A stretch of DNA of 40,730 nt from Spirochaetales bacterium (GTDB lineage Bacteria; Spirochaetota; GWE2-31-10), in assembly GCA_017624275.1 (NCBI GenBank), contig JAGANG010000052.1:1-40730 (forward strand). The letters are read 5' to 3'. Made by a program: the position numbers and the translations under genes. The notes under the pieces were generated by a model. That model made no database searches. It was given only the letters and a program-made list of their open reading frames with translations, and was not told where the DNA came from. Positions 1 to 6,216 of the stretch are shown here, in pieces; the stretch's first letter is position 1; every line of letters starts with the position of its first letter.

Positions 1-915
1 CAGTCCCGTAGTTTCGCTTAAATCAAGGTTTACATAGATTTTTGAAGATAGGCTTTGTAATGCTTCTTTTATTTCAGAAATTGTAGAGCTTGATATTGTA
101 CCTGTCACTTTTATTGTATGTGTGCCTTTTTCAGTTAATGCTTTTATTTTTTCAGCAACATTAGATGCTGTGATAAGTTCTATCCATTTAGCATACAGTG
201 TGATGTCGCCTGTAGAACCTTTTTCGATTGTTGTTACTTTGTTTTCTTCAGTAAAGTTTTCGTCTGTATACCAGCCGTCAAATACGTAATTTTCTTTTGT
301 AGCTTCTGCTAATGTGATAGTGGCAGTTTCAACATTGTAGCTTACCGGATTACTTTCGGCATTTGTTCCTTCGTAAAGTTCGTATGTGATAGTATAGTCA
401 CCTTCGATTGCCCATTTAGCTTTGTAAGCAGTGTCAGCTGCAGGGAAAGATGTCGGCAGGGCGGGATTCCAACTGTTGAAGGTATAGCCATCTTTTGTCG
501 GAGCTTCTACTGTCAGTTCTGTACCGTATTTTCCGCTTTTGCTTTTTATTTCGCTTCCGCCGTCAGTGTCAAATGTCAATGTTACGACGTTTCTTGTATA
601 TTCGATTTTTACTACAGTACTTCCGCCATCTGCAATTTTTTCTTGAGTTACGGTTTTTGCAGTAAATCCTTCGTAAGTTTTGGCAATGGCTTTTGTATCT
701 TCGCCGATTTTACCGCTTTTTTCTTCTGTGTCATTATTTACCAATGTAAACTCATTGTTTTCGATGTTTTGTTGATAATGTTCTACTGTGTAAGATGCGG
801 TAGTTGTATCTTCAGTTTTTGTATTATCATTATCACCGGTATCTGTAACGGCTTCCGTACAGCCGATAAATGCAAACATTGTTGCAATCAGCATTGCTAA
901 TAAATATTTTTTCAT
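1..915 (-). CDS. InlB B-repeat surface lipoprotein (3' end outside window)
   Basis: The reading frame is open from an ATG at 915 down to base 1 (305 codons) with no stop, so the C-terminus lies off the left edge. The first residues MKKYLLAMLIATMFAFIGC form a lipoprotein signal peptide with lipobox FIGC (Cys19). A Thr/Asp/Asn-rich linker follows. Next comes a module with YTVEHYQQNIENN and a later YTRNVVTLTFDTDGG. Two InlB/Listeria-Bacteroides-type repeats then show the DGYTFNSWNP...AYKAKW and YVFDGWYTDENF...LYAKWIE signatures. Such repeats occur on secreted spirochaete and Firmicute proteins and usually form beta-rich spacers or adhesion modules. The RBS is AAAGGAAAACTT before ATG. The function of the missing C-terminus is unknown. 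Confidence 0.88.
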   Translation of the reverse strand, partial: MKKYLLAMLIATMFAFIGCTEAVTDTGDNDNTKTEDTTTASYTVEHYQQNIENNEFTLVNNDTEEKSGKIGEDTKAIAKTYEGFTAKTVTQEKIADGGSTVVKIEYTRNVVTLTFDTDGGSEIKSKSGKYGTELTVEAPTKDGYTFNSWNPALPTSFPAADTAYKAKWAIEGDYTITYELYEGTNAESNPVSYNVETATITLAEATKENYVFDGWYTDENFTEENKVTTIEKGSTGDITLYAKWIELITASNVAEKIKALTEKGTHTIKVTGTISSSTISEIKEALQSLSSKIYVNLDLSETTGL

Positions 916-942
916 AAGTTTTCCTTTTGTTAATTTTTATTA

Positions 943-962
943 TCTTCTCCATACGGAAAAGA
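943..962. promoter_or_regulatory. Imperfect palindrome upstream of the InlB lipoprotein
   Basis: An imperfect inverted repeat with core TCTCCATACGGAAA (946-959); 8 of 10 half-site positions match. It lies about 30 nt upstream of the start codon at 915, directly downstream of a possible -10 (TAAAAT on the minus strand). The core matches the perfect palindrome at 2656-2673 at 12 of 14 positions. A shared operator or 5'-UTR element is inferred. Confidence 0.5.
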
Positions 963-978
963 TTTTAGTTTTGTCTTA

Positions 979-1007
979 CGAGATGCTGAAATAAATTCAG
1001 CATGACG
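979..1007. repeat. Palindromic dispersed-type repeat
   Basis: A perfect 8-bp inverted repeat, ATGCTGAA at 983-990 and TTCAGCAT at 996-1003, with a 5-nt loop and flanks cgag and gacg. Elements of this general form (gagatgctgaa..ttcagcatgacg) recur as short interspersed palindromes in various bacterial genomes, as far as I recall. Only one copy was noticed in this window. It could fold as a hairpin in either transcript of the flanking genes. Confidence 0.55.
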
Positions 1008-1009
1008 AA

Positions 1010-1101
1010 TTACTTGCAAGTTATAATCTGCATTTGTTGCAAACAGTAATTTGCATTACTTGCAAGCCATAATCTGCATTTGTTGCAAATTGTAATTTGC
1101 A
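1010..1101. repeat. 46-bp direct tandem repeat, two full copies plus a partial third
   Basis: Copy 1 spans 1010-1055 and copy 2 spans 1056-1101; they differ at about five positions. A partial third unit (tatctgcaaatt) runs toward the stop codon of the HU-like gene at 1113. Each unit contains ttgcaag, ataatctgcatttgttgcaaa and gtaatttgca. Copy 2 includes the near-perfect palindrome TGCAAATTGTAATTTGCA. The array fills the intergenic space downstream of the HU-like gene and upstream of the InlB lipoprotein. Confidence 0.85.
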
Positions 1102-1112
1102 CTATCTGCAAA

Positions 1113-1829
1113 TTATGTTGTTCCGGTAACAGAAAGCATTTTTCCGAATCGTCCGACTTTTAAAGTTTTACCGGTATCACGAGCTGCATTCAGTTTACTT
1201 CTGATTTCCAGGTAATACGTGCCGGCGGTTATGTCAGCCGGTATCATAGCCATGATTCGGGCGGGTTTGTTTTCTGCCACTATGTTGCAACGAACAGCAT
1301 TGCCTGTTTCGGGAACCAGAAATACTCCCTGTGCTTCGTCTGTATTGTCAAACTTCAACCGAGAGCCGGCAGCTTGCAAGATTCCTCCGGCTGTCAAACA
1401 TTCGTTTACAACTCCTGACACAATATCTTTTACTTCTGTCACAAACGGGTCTGTACTTGCGGCTTCAACCTTTTGAGTTTTCACCTTCGCAAGAGTTTCT
1501 TTAAGTTTTGTTCCCGGCGTAATGTTGATGTTTACGGTGTGGCGAGATGCGTCAAAACTGTCTGTCGCCCCTTCGAATACTCCGCTTATGCTCATAGATG
1601 TATTGATAAGCGGCGTGTTGATTTGCAATCCCTCTTCGAGTAAAGAGCAGACTGTTTCTGTATAGACTTGCATTGCAGCTGTGATGTCAGCTTTTGTCAA
1701 TGTAGACCCGCGTTCTATCATCTTGTCGATGATTTGTTCGAGGTTATAAGACCGGCTGTCTGTTACTTGTGCCATGTAGTCGTTTGGTTGCGGTGTGAGT
1801 AAGTTCTCACGCAGAGCGTACTTTAACAT
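1113..1829 (-). CDS. HU-like DNA-binding protein with C-terminal DUF4469-like domain
   Basis: This 238-residue protein has an N-terminal HU/IHF-like region (about residues 1-125). Key stretches are LTKADITAAMQVYTETV, the hydrophobic strand pattern LINTSMSISGVF, and the arm-like SRHTVNINITPGTKLKETL. They resemble the HU-DNA_bdg domain found in Bacteroidetes and Treponema HU-like proteins. The C-terminal part (about 135-238), with GGILQAAGSRLKF and IPADITAGTYYLEIRSK, resembles DUF4469, a beta domain that normally follows this HU-like domain. No signal peptide is visible, so it is probably cytoplasmic. AAAGGAG lies 12 nt before the ATG, a slightly long spacing. The role is unknown; binding of DNA or nucleoid organisation is inferred from the fold. 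It lies among accessory genes, with tandem repeats just downstream. Confidence 0.75.
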   Translation of the reverse strand: MLKYALRENLLTPQPNDYMAQVTDSRSYNLEQIIDKMIERGSTLTKADITAAMQVYTETVCSLLEEGLQINTPLINTSMSISGVFEGATDSFDASRHTVNINITPGTKLKETLAKVKTQKVEAASTDPFVTEVKDIVSGVVNECLTAGGILQAAGSRLKFDNTDEAQGVFLVPETGNAVRCNIVAENKPARIMAMIPADITAGTYYLEIRSKLNAARDTGKTLKVGRFGKMLSVTGTT

Positions 1830-1974
1830 TTTTCTTAATAACTCCTTTCTGATTTTTTACACTTTTGTGCAATCTAAAAAAGCGTTGATTTCAATGTTGA
1901 ATTACCGGCACGTCTGCCTTTATTTTCATTACTTTTTTGGATTGCTGTTTTTTTGGTAATTACCATTTTTATAT

Positions 1975-2008
1975 TTAAAGAGACTATCCGTTTTTTTCGG
2001 ACAGTCCC
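1975..2008 (-). terminator. Rho-independent-like terminator after the HNH gene
   Basis: Read on the minus strand, GGACTGTCCG, a loop of seven A, then CGGATAGTCT form a 9-11 bp stem with G-U wobbles. A weak T-rich tail follows. It begins a few bases after the HNH stop codon at 2015. Confidence 0.6.
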
Positions 2009-2014
2009 GGTCAC

Positions 2015-2341
2015 TTAGGATTCTACAATGGCATACTCTTTATTGCTGTAATCGTAGTCTGCACAATAATAGCAGTTGCTTATATGTCTTACCTCAAAGT
2101 ATCTTTCGTTGGCAGTGAATGTGATAAGACTACTTCTTTCCATGTTCGTTTTAATGTTGGTAATCTGAAGATTTGATAATCTGTCAGAACCTCCGTTTGA
2201 CTTAGGTAAGATGTGGTCTACATTCCAGCCATACGGCGACAAAAAATCACCATAACAATCACGATGGATTTCTCGTCCGGCAAAATCGTAAGCTACCTCC
2301 TTGTGACCAAATTCCATGTCCCAAAATTCCAGATGTGTCAT
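2015..2341 (-). CDS. Small HNH endonuclease
   Basis: A 108-residue protein starting MTHLEFWDMEFG. I chose the ATG at 2341 because GAGGAGG sits five bases upstream; the longer reading (ATG at 2374) places this Shine-Dalgarno inside the gene. The HNH core reads YGWNVDHILPKSNGGSD and then LSNLQITNIKTNMER. This gives the conserved D-H pair, the central Asn in SNLQ and a final Asn-x3-Asn segment in place of the last His (HNN-type). Such small nucleases occur in defence, mobile and phage contexts or as free-standing genes. The C-terminus has NCYYCADYDY, but there is no clear four-Cys zinc site. It lies between the HU-like gene and a 39-aa gene, all on the same strand. The substrate is not predictable. 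Confidence 0.82.
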   Translation of the reverse strand: MTHLEFWDMEFGHKEVAYDFAGREIHRDCYGDFLSPYGWNVDHILPKSNGGSDRLSNLQITNIKTNMERSSLITFTANERYFEVRHISNCYYCADYDYSNKEYAIVES

Positions 2342-2445
2342 GACATCCTCCTCAAAAATAAAATTAGTAGGCATAAAGCCGTTAAAGTCCCTCTTTTATT
2401 CAAGGAGTTGTTAGTTTTGAAACAAAGAACATTTTTTGTTTTAAG

Positions 2446-2472
2446 AAAAACTCTCTCCTGTTACAGAGAGAG
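2446..2472 (-). terminator. Intrinsic terminator after the 39-aa gene
   Basis: On the minus strand, CTCTCTC, an 8-nt loop, GAGAGAG, then TTTTT. The stem is a perfect 7 bp (2466-2472 with 2451-2457). It lies 37 nt after the stop codon of the small gene at 2509 and defines that gene as its own transcription unit. Confidence 0.7.
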
Positions 2473-2508
2473 AAAACGTGAAGTTTTTTTTCAGTTTACC
2501 GCCTAAGT

Positions 2509-2628
2509 TTAGCGGTTCGGAGGATTGTTACCTCTGTTGCCGCCGCTTGGGTTTCCAGTCTTTGACGGAAAGTTTCCGCCTGTAGAGTGGTATGGATTTC
2601 CCGGTTGTGAAACTGAAGTTTTTGCCAT
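2509..2628 (-). CDS. 39-residue Gly/Asn/Pro-rich small protein
   Basis: A short gene that size-limited gene calling would miss. AAGGAGG lies six bases before the ATG at 2628. It has 39 codons and a TAA at 2509-2511, with an intrinsic terminator downstream. The protein begins MAKTSVSQPGNPYHSTGG and ends GNPSGGNRGNNPPNR. Twenty of the 39 residues are Gly, Asn or Pro. It has no acidic residues, no Cys and only three large hydrophobic residues, so it should be basic and disordered. The motif GN(P) recurs several times. There is no signal peptide or membrane segment. I have a vague recollection of comparable short SG-x-GR-x-NNPP-ending peptides in Bacteroidetes but cannot confirm it. The function is unknown. 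The upstream palindrome at 2656-2673 suggests regulation shared with the InlB lipoprotein. Confidence 0.75.
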   Translation of the reverse strand: MAKTSVSQPGNPYHSTGGNFPSKTGNPSGGNRGNNPPNR

Positions 2629-2655
2629 GATTGGCCTCCTTGATAATTTGAATAT

Positions 2656-2673
2656 GCTTTCCGTACGGAAAGC
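2656..2673. promoter_or_regulatory. Perfect 18-bp palindrome, candidate operator
   Basis: GCTTTCCGTACGGAAAGC is fully self-complementary. Its core starts 30 nt upstream of the 39-aa gene start codon. A related copy occurs at the same relative position in front of the InlB lipoprotein (943-962). The length, perfect dyad symmetry and position suggest a dimeric repressor site. The regulator is not identified in this window. Confidence 0.6.
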
Positions 2674-2718
2674 TTTAAAGGCTCCTCGTTATCAAAGATT
2701 TTTTACCAATGACAAAAA

Positions 2719-2747
2719 TTGTTGCGTTTGTAAAAAAAAAGTATATT
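2719..2747 (+). promoter_or_regulatory. Candidate sigma-70 promoter for the coiled-coil/HEPN pair
   Basis: A -35 TTGTTG (2719-2724), a 17-bp spacer containing nine A in a row, and a -10 TATATT (2742-2747). The predicted start is about 65 nt before the ATG at 2818. The region is AT-rich, so a chance match is possible. Confidence 0.4.
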
Positions 2748-2817
2748 TTGTCAATGTTTTTATGAAAAGAAAAGTGTAAAAATTGAAATTGTAAATTTTT
2801 GAAAGGAGATAGGGTAG

Positions 2818-3369
2818 ATGGAAGATTGGTTAATTTGGGGGATTGTTGCTGTTGTCGGGGTAGTTTTTTTTCTGCTAAAAGGGGCTTCCTCTCAGAATGA
2901 AGTTAATTCTGAAGCTGAAACATTGGAAAAGGAAGTAAAAAAGCAAAACAAAGAGATTAGCAAGATAAAAAAGCAAATGGAGTTTTTTCTCGGTGCTATG
3001 CATAAACCTTTTTTAGATTCTTTCAAAGAGTTTGATAAGGTGATTACGAATTTGTTGAAAAATGAAATAGAAAGATTGCAAGGTAATAAAATAGATATAA
3101 TCTCAGAGAATTTAACTGTCGTATTTGATGAAAATGACAATCTTACTGATAAATTGAAGAAAATTAAGGTGATTACTGACCAAAGATTGAGTGAATGTAA
3201 AGAAATCGAGTCGGTTATTAACGATTTGAAAATCGATAAGATGCAGGATTTGTATAACAAGTTATTGGTTGATTCTACAACTTATGACATTGATTTAATG
3301 ATAGAAACTTATAAATTGATTAGTAATTTTTTGAATGGTCAAAAGCAAAATCTTAGCGAGGTAAAATAA
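2818..3369 (+). CDS. Membrane-anchored coiled-coil protein, partner of the HEPN protein
   Basis: A 183-residue protein of unrecognised family. Residues 4-21 (WLIWGIVAVVGVVFFLLKG) form a single N-terminal membrane helix without a lipobox. Residues 26-55 are Lys/Glu-rich with heptad character (EAETLEKEVKKQNKEISKI), a likely coiled coil. The rest is predicted helical and charged and probably cytoplasmic. AAAGGAG sits 10 nt before the ATG. Its TAA overlaps the ATG of the next gene by one base (TAATG), so the two are probably translationally coupled and act together. Anchoring or restraining the HEPN partner at the membrane is an inference from this arrangement only. Confidence 0.7.
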   Translation: MEDWLIWGIVAVVGVVFFLLKGASSQNEVNSEAETLEKEVKKQNKEISKIKKQMEFFLGAMHKPFLDSFKEFDKVITNLLKNEIERLQGNKIDIISENLTVVFDENDNLTDKLKKIKVITDQRLSECKEIESVINDLKIDKMQDLYNKLLVDSTTYDIDLMIETYKLISNFLNGQKQNLSEVK

Positions 3370-4166
3370 TGGATGATGTTTTAAAATCCATTTTTGACGG
3401 TATCAATAACAGTGTCAATTCATTAAACGATAAGATAAAAAACACTGAAGGGACATCAAATGCGGGACTGGATGATTTTGCAAAGAAAATGATACCTAAT
3501 GAAAAAGATTTACCTGAAACTTTTTTGGTCGGAGCTGTCGGTTGTATTTTACCGGCAGCAAAAATAATAGATAAAACCGTGAAAATGCAGAATAATCCTA
3601 ATGAAAAGATAACAACTAAAGATGTTCTTTCTACCATCGGATTGACCGCAGTGGGATTGACACCGATGGCAATGAAAATATATTCCGATAATGAAAAGAG
3701 AGAGAATAGTGAAAAACTAGAAGAAGAATTAAAAAAATGCGTAGAGTATTATGAAAATGAGGATATTCCTTTTGATAAGCGTTTGAAAACTGCACGCAAA
3801 GAAATAGAAAAGAGTCTTAGTCTTAAAAATGATGAAAAAAAGGTTACTGCTAAAATTTTACTTTTATTCTATTTCTCAAAGTTTGAGAACCTATTGGATA
3901 AAATCTTAAAAGGTTTGATAGGTAATCATCCGGAAAGGGATGTAAAACCGACAGGTTCAATGGAAGGGAAGATAAAAAAGATTAAAAAGTTCACGGCATT
4001 TCAAGATTCAACTCTAAATGCATTAAGTGAAGATACGTTAAAACAAATAAGTGACTTGCGTAATAAGTTGGCTCACGGAAATCCTTTGACAGACGAAAAT
4101 CTTGAAACAGCTCTTCCGGCGTTCGATTTGATTAAAGATTTCTTATTGAAATATTATAACGAATAA
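3369..4166 (+). CDS. HEPN-domain protein (RNKLAH motif)
   Basis: A 265-residue protein. The C-terminal half (about 115-265) is all-helical and ends with SDLRNKLAHGNPLT, giving R231-x4-H236. This fits the R-x(4-6)-H signature of HEPN domains, many of which are metal-independent RNases in toxin-antitoxin and anti-phage systems. The LRNKLAHGNPLT context resembles the RiboL-PSP/MAE_28990-type HEPN groups. The N-terminal part has two hydrophobic stretches (51-65 and 87-104) that may contact or enter the membrane. A charged Lys/Glu helix follows (about 109-125). The gene is coupled to the upstream anchored coiled-coil gene. A defence or toxin function is an inference; HEPN folds also occur in non-nuclease proteins. 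Confidence 0.72.
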   Translation: MDDVLKSIFDGINNSVNSLNDKIKNTEGTSNAGLDDFAKKMIPNEKDLPETFLVGAVGCILPAAKIIDKTVKMQNNPNEKITTKDVLSTIGLTAVGLTPMAMKIYSDNEKRENSEKLEEELKKCVEYYENEDIPFDKRLKTARKEIEKSLSLKNDEKKVTAKILLLFYFSKFENLLDKILKGLIGNHPERDVKPTGSMEGKIKKIKKFTAFQDSTLNALSEDTLKQISDLRNKLAHGNPLTDENLETALPAFDLIKDFLLKYYNE

Positions 4167-4199
4167 AATATTTATATATGGAATTAAAAGGAGTCTAAG

Positions 4200-4847
4200 A
4201 TGAAAAAGAAGTTGTTGTGTTTATTTCTATCAGTGATTGTGTGTGTATTTTTTGCCGGATGCGGAAGATTTGGGGATTGTGATAATGATGATGATACAGT
4301 GGAGAAAAAGCCTGTAATTTATTTGTATCCCGAAACAACTACAGAAGTTAATGTGAAGTTGGATTATGCCGGGAAATTGACTTGTACTTATCCAAAGTAT
4401 CAAAACGGTTGGAATGTAATTGCCCGGCCGGACGGTACATTGAAAGATGTCAAAACCGGGAAAGAATATTCCTATTTGTTCTGGGAAGGCGAATCGAAAA
4501 TAAAATATGATTTGAGTAAAGGTTATGTTGTAAAAGGAAAAGATACGGCGGAATTTCTTCAGGAAAAACTGGCACAAATCGGGTTGTTGCCTAAGGAATA
4601 TAATGAATTTATAGTCTATTGGTTGCCGGAAATGGAAGATAATCCATATAATTTGATTACTTTTCAGAATGAAGTATATACAAACAGTGCGGTTTTGACT
4701 GTTAATCCGAAGCCGGACAGCGTACTTCGTGTATTTATGGCGTATAAAGAATTGGAAAAACCAATAAAAATTGAAGCTCCGAAGATTACGCCGTTTGAAC
4801 GTAAAGGTTTTACGGTTGTAGAGTGGGGCGGAACGGAAATTGATTAA
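4200..4847 (+). CDS. Conserved lipoprotein with KPVIYLYPE motif
   Basis: A 215-residue protein. MKKKLLCLFLSVIVCVFFAGC is a signal peptide with lipobox FAGC (Cys21), followed by an Asp-rich linker. The mature protein begins with KPVIYLYPETTTEVNVKLDY. It then has TCTYPKYQNGWNVIARPDG and YSYLFWEGE. These motifs recur in uncharacterised secreted proteins of Clostridia, Bacteroidetes and spirochaetes, from memory; no function is established that I know of. AAAAGGAG sits six bases before the ATG. Only 33 nt separate it from the HEPN gene, so read-through from that operon is possible. A strong bidirectional terminator follows. Confidence 0.78.
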   Translation: MKKKLLCLFLSVIVCVFFAGCGRFGDCDNDDDTVEKKPVIYLYPETTTEVNVKLDYAGKLTCTYPKYQNGWNVIARPDGTLKDVKTGKEYSYLFWEGESKIKYDLSKGYVVKGKDTAEFLQEKLAQIGLLPKEYNEFIVYWLPEMEDNPYNLITFQNEVYTNSAVLTVNPKPDSVLRVFMAYKELEKPIKIEAPKITPFERKGFTVVEWGGTEID

Positions 4848-4860
4848 TAAAAAAACAAAA

Positions 4861-4898
4861 AAACCGGCAGTAGTCGAATATGATACTGCCGGTTTTTT
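4861..4898. terminator. Bidirectional intrinsic terminator
   Basis: AAACCGGCAGTA and TACTGCCGGTTT form a 12-bp stem around an 11-nt loop, flanked by A-runs on one side and T-runs on the other. It separates the convergent genes ending at 4847 (plus) and 4916 (minus). Confidence 0.9.
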
Positions 4899-4915
4899 TT
4901 GTAATTATAGATAGT

Positions 4916-6025
4916 TTATTTTTCTAAATTTACTGTAGCTTGAAGCAACGGTGTGTATTTTAATGTCACGGAAGAATTTTTTGTTAATGTATCGCCGAAA
5001 AGTTCAGGAACATTTGTAAATGTGAATGTTAATTCTGCCGGTGATGATGTTGCGTCCAGTTTATAGTTTGCTTCAAGAGTTTGTTTTCCTACAGCTTTGT
5101 CTATGCATTTTTCAAGTGTGCTGCTGGTGTCGTCCGTAGCTAATTCTGCGGCGATTTTTAATGCATTTTCAGTAACAGCGTTTGCACATTCTGCTGTAAT
5201 TTTTGTGGAAATGTCAGTCGCTATTTTTGCAATTTTATCTTTTAAAATATCTCCGGAATAAGGATAAATTTGAACGGAAATTTTTTCATCGGCAAAAGAT
5301 GGTACTCCGACAAATATTTTATCGCCGATTTCAACTTTAAATGGAATAACATGATCGTAATCATTCAATGTAATTTTGTAATTTTCGCAGGAATAAATAA
5401 ATCTTGATGATGCATCTGTCAGATTATTTTGAAATACTTCCGTTAATGTCAAAGTTGTATCTGTCAGATTATAAGTAAATTTTATTAAGCTGTTATATTT
5501 TGTATCAAGATATTTTGAAAGAATTTCTTCTTGTGCAGCAATGTAGCTGTTTGCTTTTGCGGTAACAATATCTTTTACCTTGTCGGAATATGACGAGAAC
5601 GCAGAGTACAGCTTGTCGTCATTTAAAGTTTTATTAACTGTGTCAATCACCGATTTATAACCGTTTTTTGCAGTTTCCAATTGCTTTTCATAATTTGCGG
5701 CAATGCCTGTTCCCCAAACTTGTTCCAATTGAAAATCGAGAGTTTTAGGTTCGCTTTCAGAATTAAACGTATAGTTAAAATCTGCAATGTCAGTCCAATT
5801 GACAGAACGAGAAGCTTCGTTGCTGCTTTGTTTTACCGTAGAATTCTCGAATGAAAATTTCACGTCATTATTCGAAAATGTTTTACCGGAAAGTTCGTTG
5901 CTCCCGGTGGATTCTTTTAATTCATTTGATTTTGTGTTTTCTTCGCTTTTTGATTCGTTGTCGGTTAAGGAATCACATCCACAAAGAATTAAAAACATAA
6001 GTGAAGTAATAAATAATTGTTTCAT
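4916..6025 (-). CDS. Lipoprotein of unknown function
   Basis: A 369-residue protein. MKQLFITSLMFLILCGC is a signal peptide with lipobox LCGC (Cys17). A Ser/Glu/Asn-rich linker (20-50) follows. The remainder alternates beta strands (KFSFENSTV, FTYNLTDTTLTLTEVF) with two helical segments rich in Ala/Lys (NYEKQLETAKNGYKSVI and TDISTKITAECANAV). No family was recognised. AAGGAG lies seven bases before the ATG. It diverges from the chemotaxis receptor gene. The shared 191-bp intergenic region carries a 13-C run and an inverted repeat over its likely -10, so its expression may be variable or repressed. Confidence 0.8.
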   Translation of the reverse strand: MKQLFITSLMFLILCGCDSLTDNESKSEENTKSNELKESTGSNELSGKTFSNNDVKFSFENSTVKQSSNEASRSVNWTDIADFNYTFNSESEPKTLDFQLEQVWGTGIAANYEKQLETAKNGYKSVIDTVNKTLNDDKLYSAFSSYSDKVKDIVTAKANSYIAAQEEILSKYLDTKYNSLIKFTYNLTDTTLTLTEVFQNNLTDASSRFIYSCENYKITLNDYDHVIPFKVEIGDKIFVGVPSFADEKISVQIYPYSGDILKDKIAKIATDISTKITAECANAVTENALKIAAELATDDTSSTLEKCIDKAVGKQTLEANYKLDATSSPAELTFTFTNVPELFGDTLTKNSSVTLKYTPLLQATVNLEK

Positions 6026-6047
6026 GATAAAACTCCTTAATAGAATA

Positions 6048-6069
6048 TTGCTATTTTAGATAATAGCAA
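6048..6069 (-). promoter_or_regulatory. Inverted repeat over the likely -10 of the lipoprotein gene
   Basis: TTGCTATT (6048-6055) and AATAGCAA (6062-6069) are perfect 8-bp arms around a 6-nt loop. On the minus strand the sequence TGCTATTAT inside it reads as an extended -10 (TGC-TATTAT), about 25-45 nt before the start codon at 6025. A repressor site is inferred. Confidence 0.45.
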
Positions 6070-6127
6070 AAATTGTGCTTTTTTTAAGGGAAGAAAAATA
6101 AAAGAATGATGTAAAAAATGAGTAAAT

Positions 6128-6140
6128 CCCCCCCCCCCCC
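6128..6140. repeat. Homopolymeric C13 tract between divergent genes
   Basis: Thirteen consecutive C residues in an otherwise AT-rich intergenic region, 76 nt upstream of the chemotaxis receptor ATG and about 100 nt upstream of the lipoprotein start (where it reads as G13). A -10-like TATAAT occurs at 6169-6174 on the plus strand. Such tracts change length by slipped-strand mispairing; poly-G tracts upstream of tpr genes affect transcription in T. pallidum. Confidence 0.85.
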
Positions 6141-6216
6141 GTGTGTTTTTGTATAGTATAAAGTTTTTTATAATGCTAACATTTCGGAAATGAAAATTAA
6201 TTAAGGGGGAATTAAA

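Noticed and set aside
643..900. An 85-codon plus-strand ORF within the first 915 bases.
   Set aside because: It is antisense to the InlB lipoprotein, which has an RBS, lipobox and domain signatures.
1010..1101. The 46-bp tandem units considered as a CRISPR array.
   Set aside because: The copies are directly adjacent with no unique spacers, and no cas genes are nearby.
1874..1966. A 30-codon minus-strand ORF between the HNH and HU-like genes (starts MVITKKTAIQKS).
   Set aside because: No Shine-Dalgarno precedes its ATG, and the composition is like the surrounding intergenic DNA. Conservation data would be needed to call it.
2818..4166. A classical type II toxin-antitoxin (HEPN/MNT) pair.
   Set aside because: The partner is a membrane-anchored coiled coil with no nucleotidyltransferase (GSxxxGxxxxxSDxD) motif, so HEPN-MNT does not fit.
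6128..6180. A flagellar sigma-28 promoter for the chemotaxis receptor.
   Set aside because: TAAA occurs just before the C tract, but no GCCGATAA-like -10 follows at the right distance.
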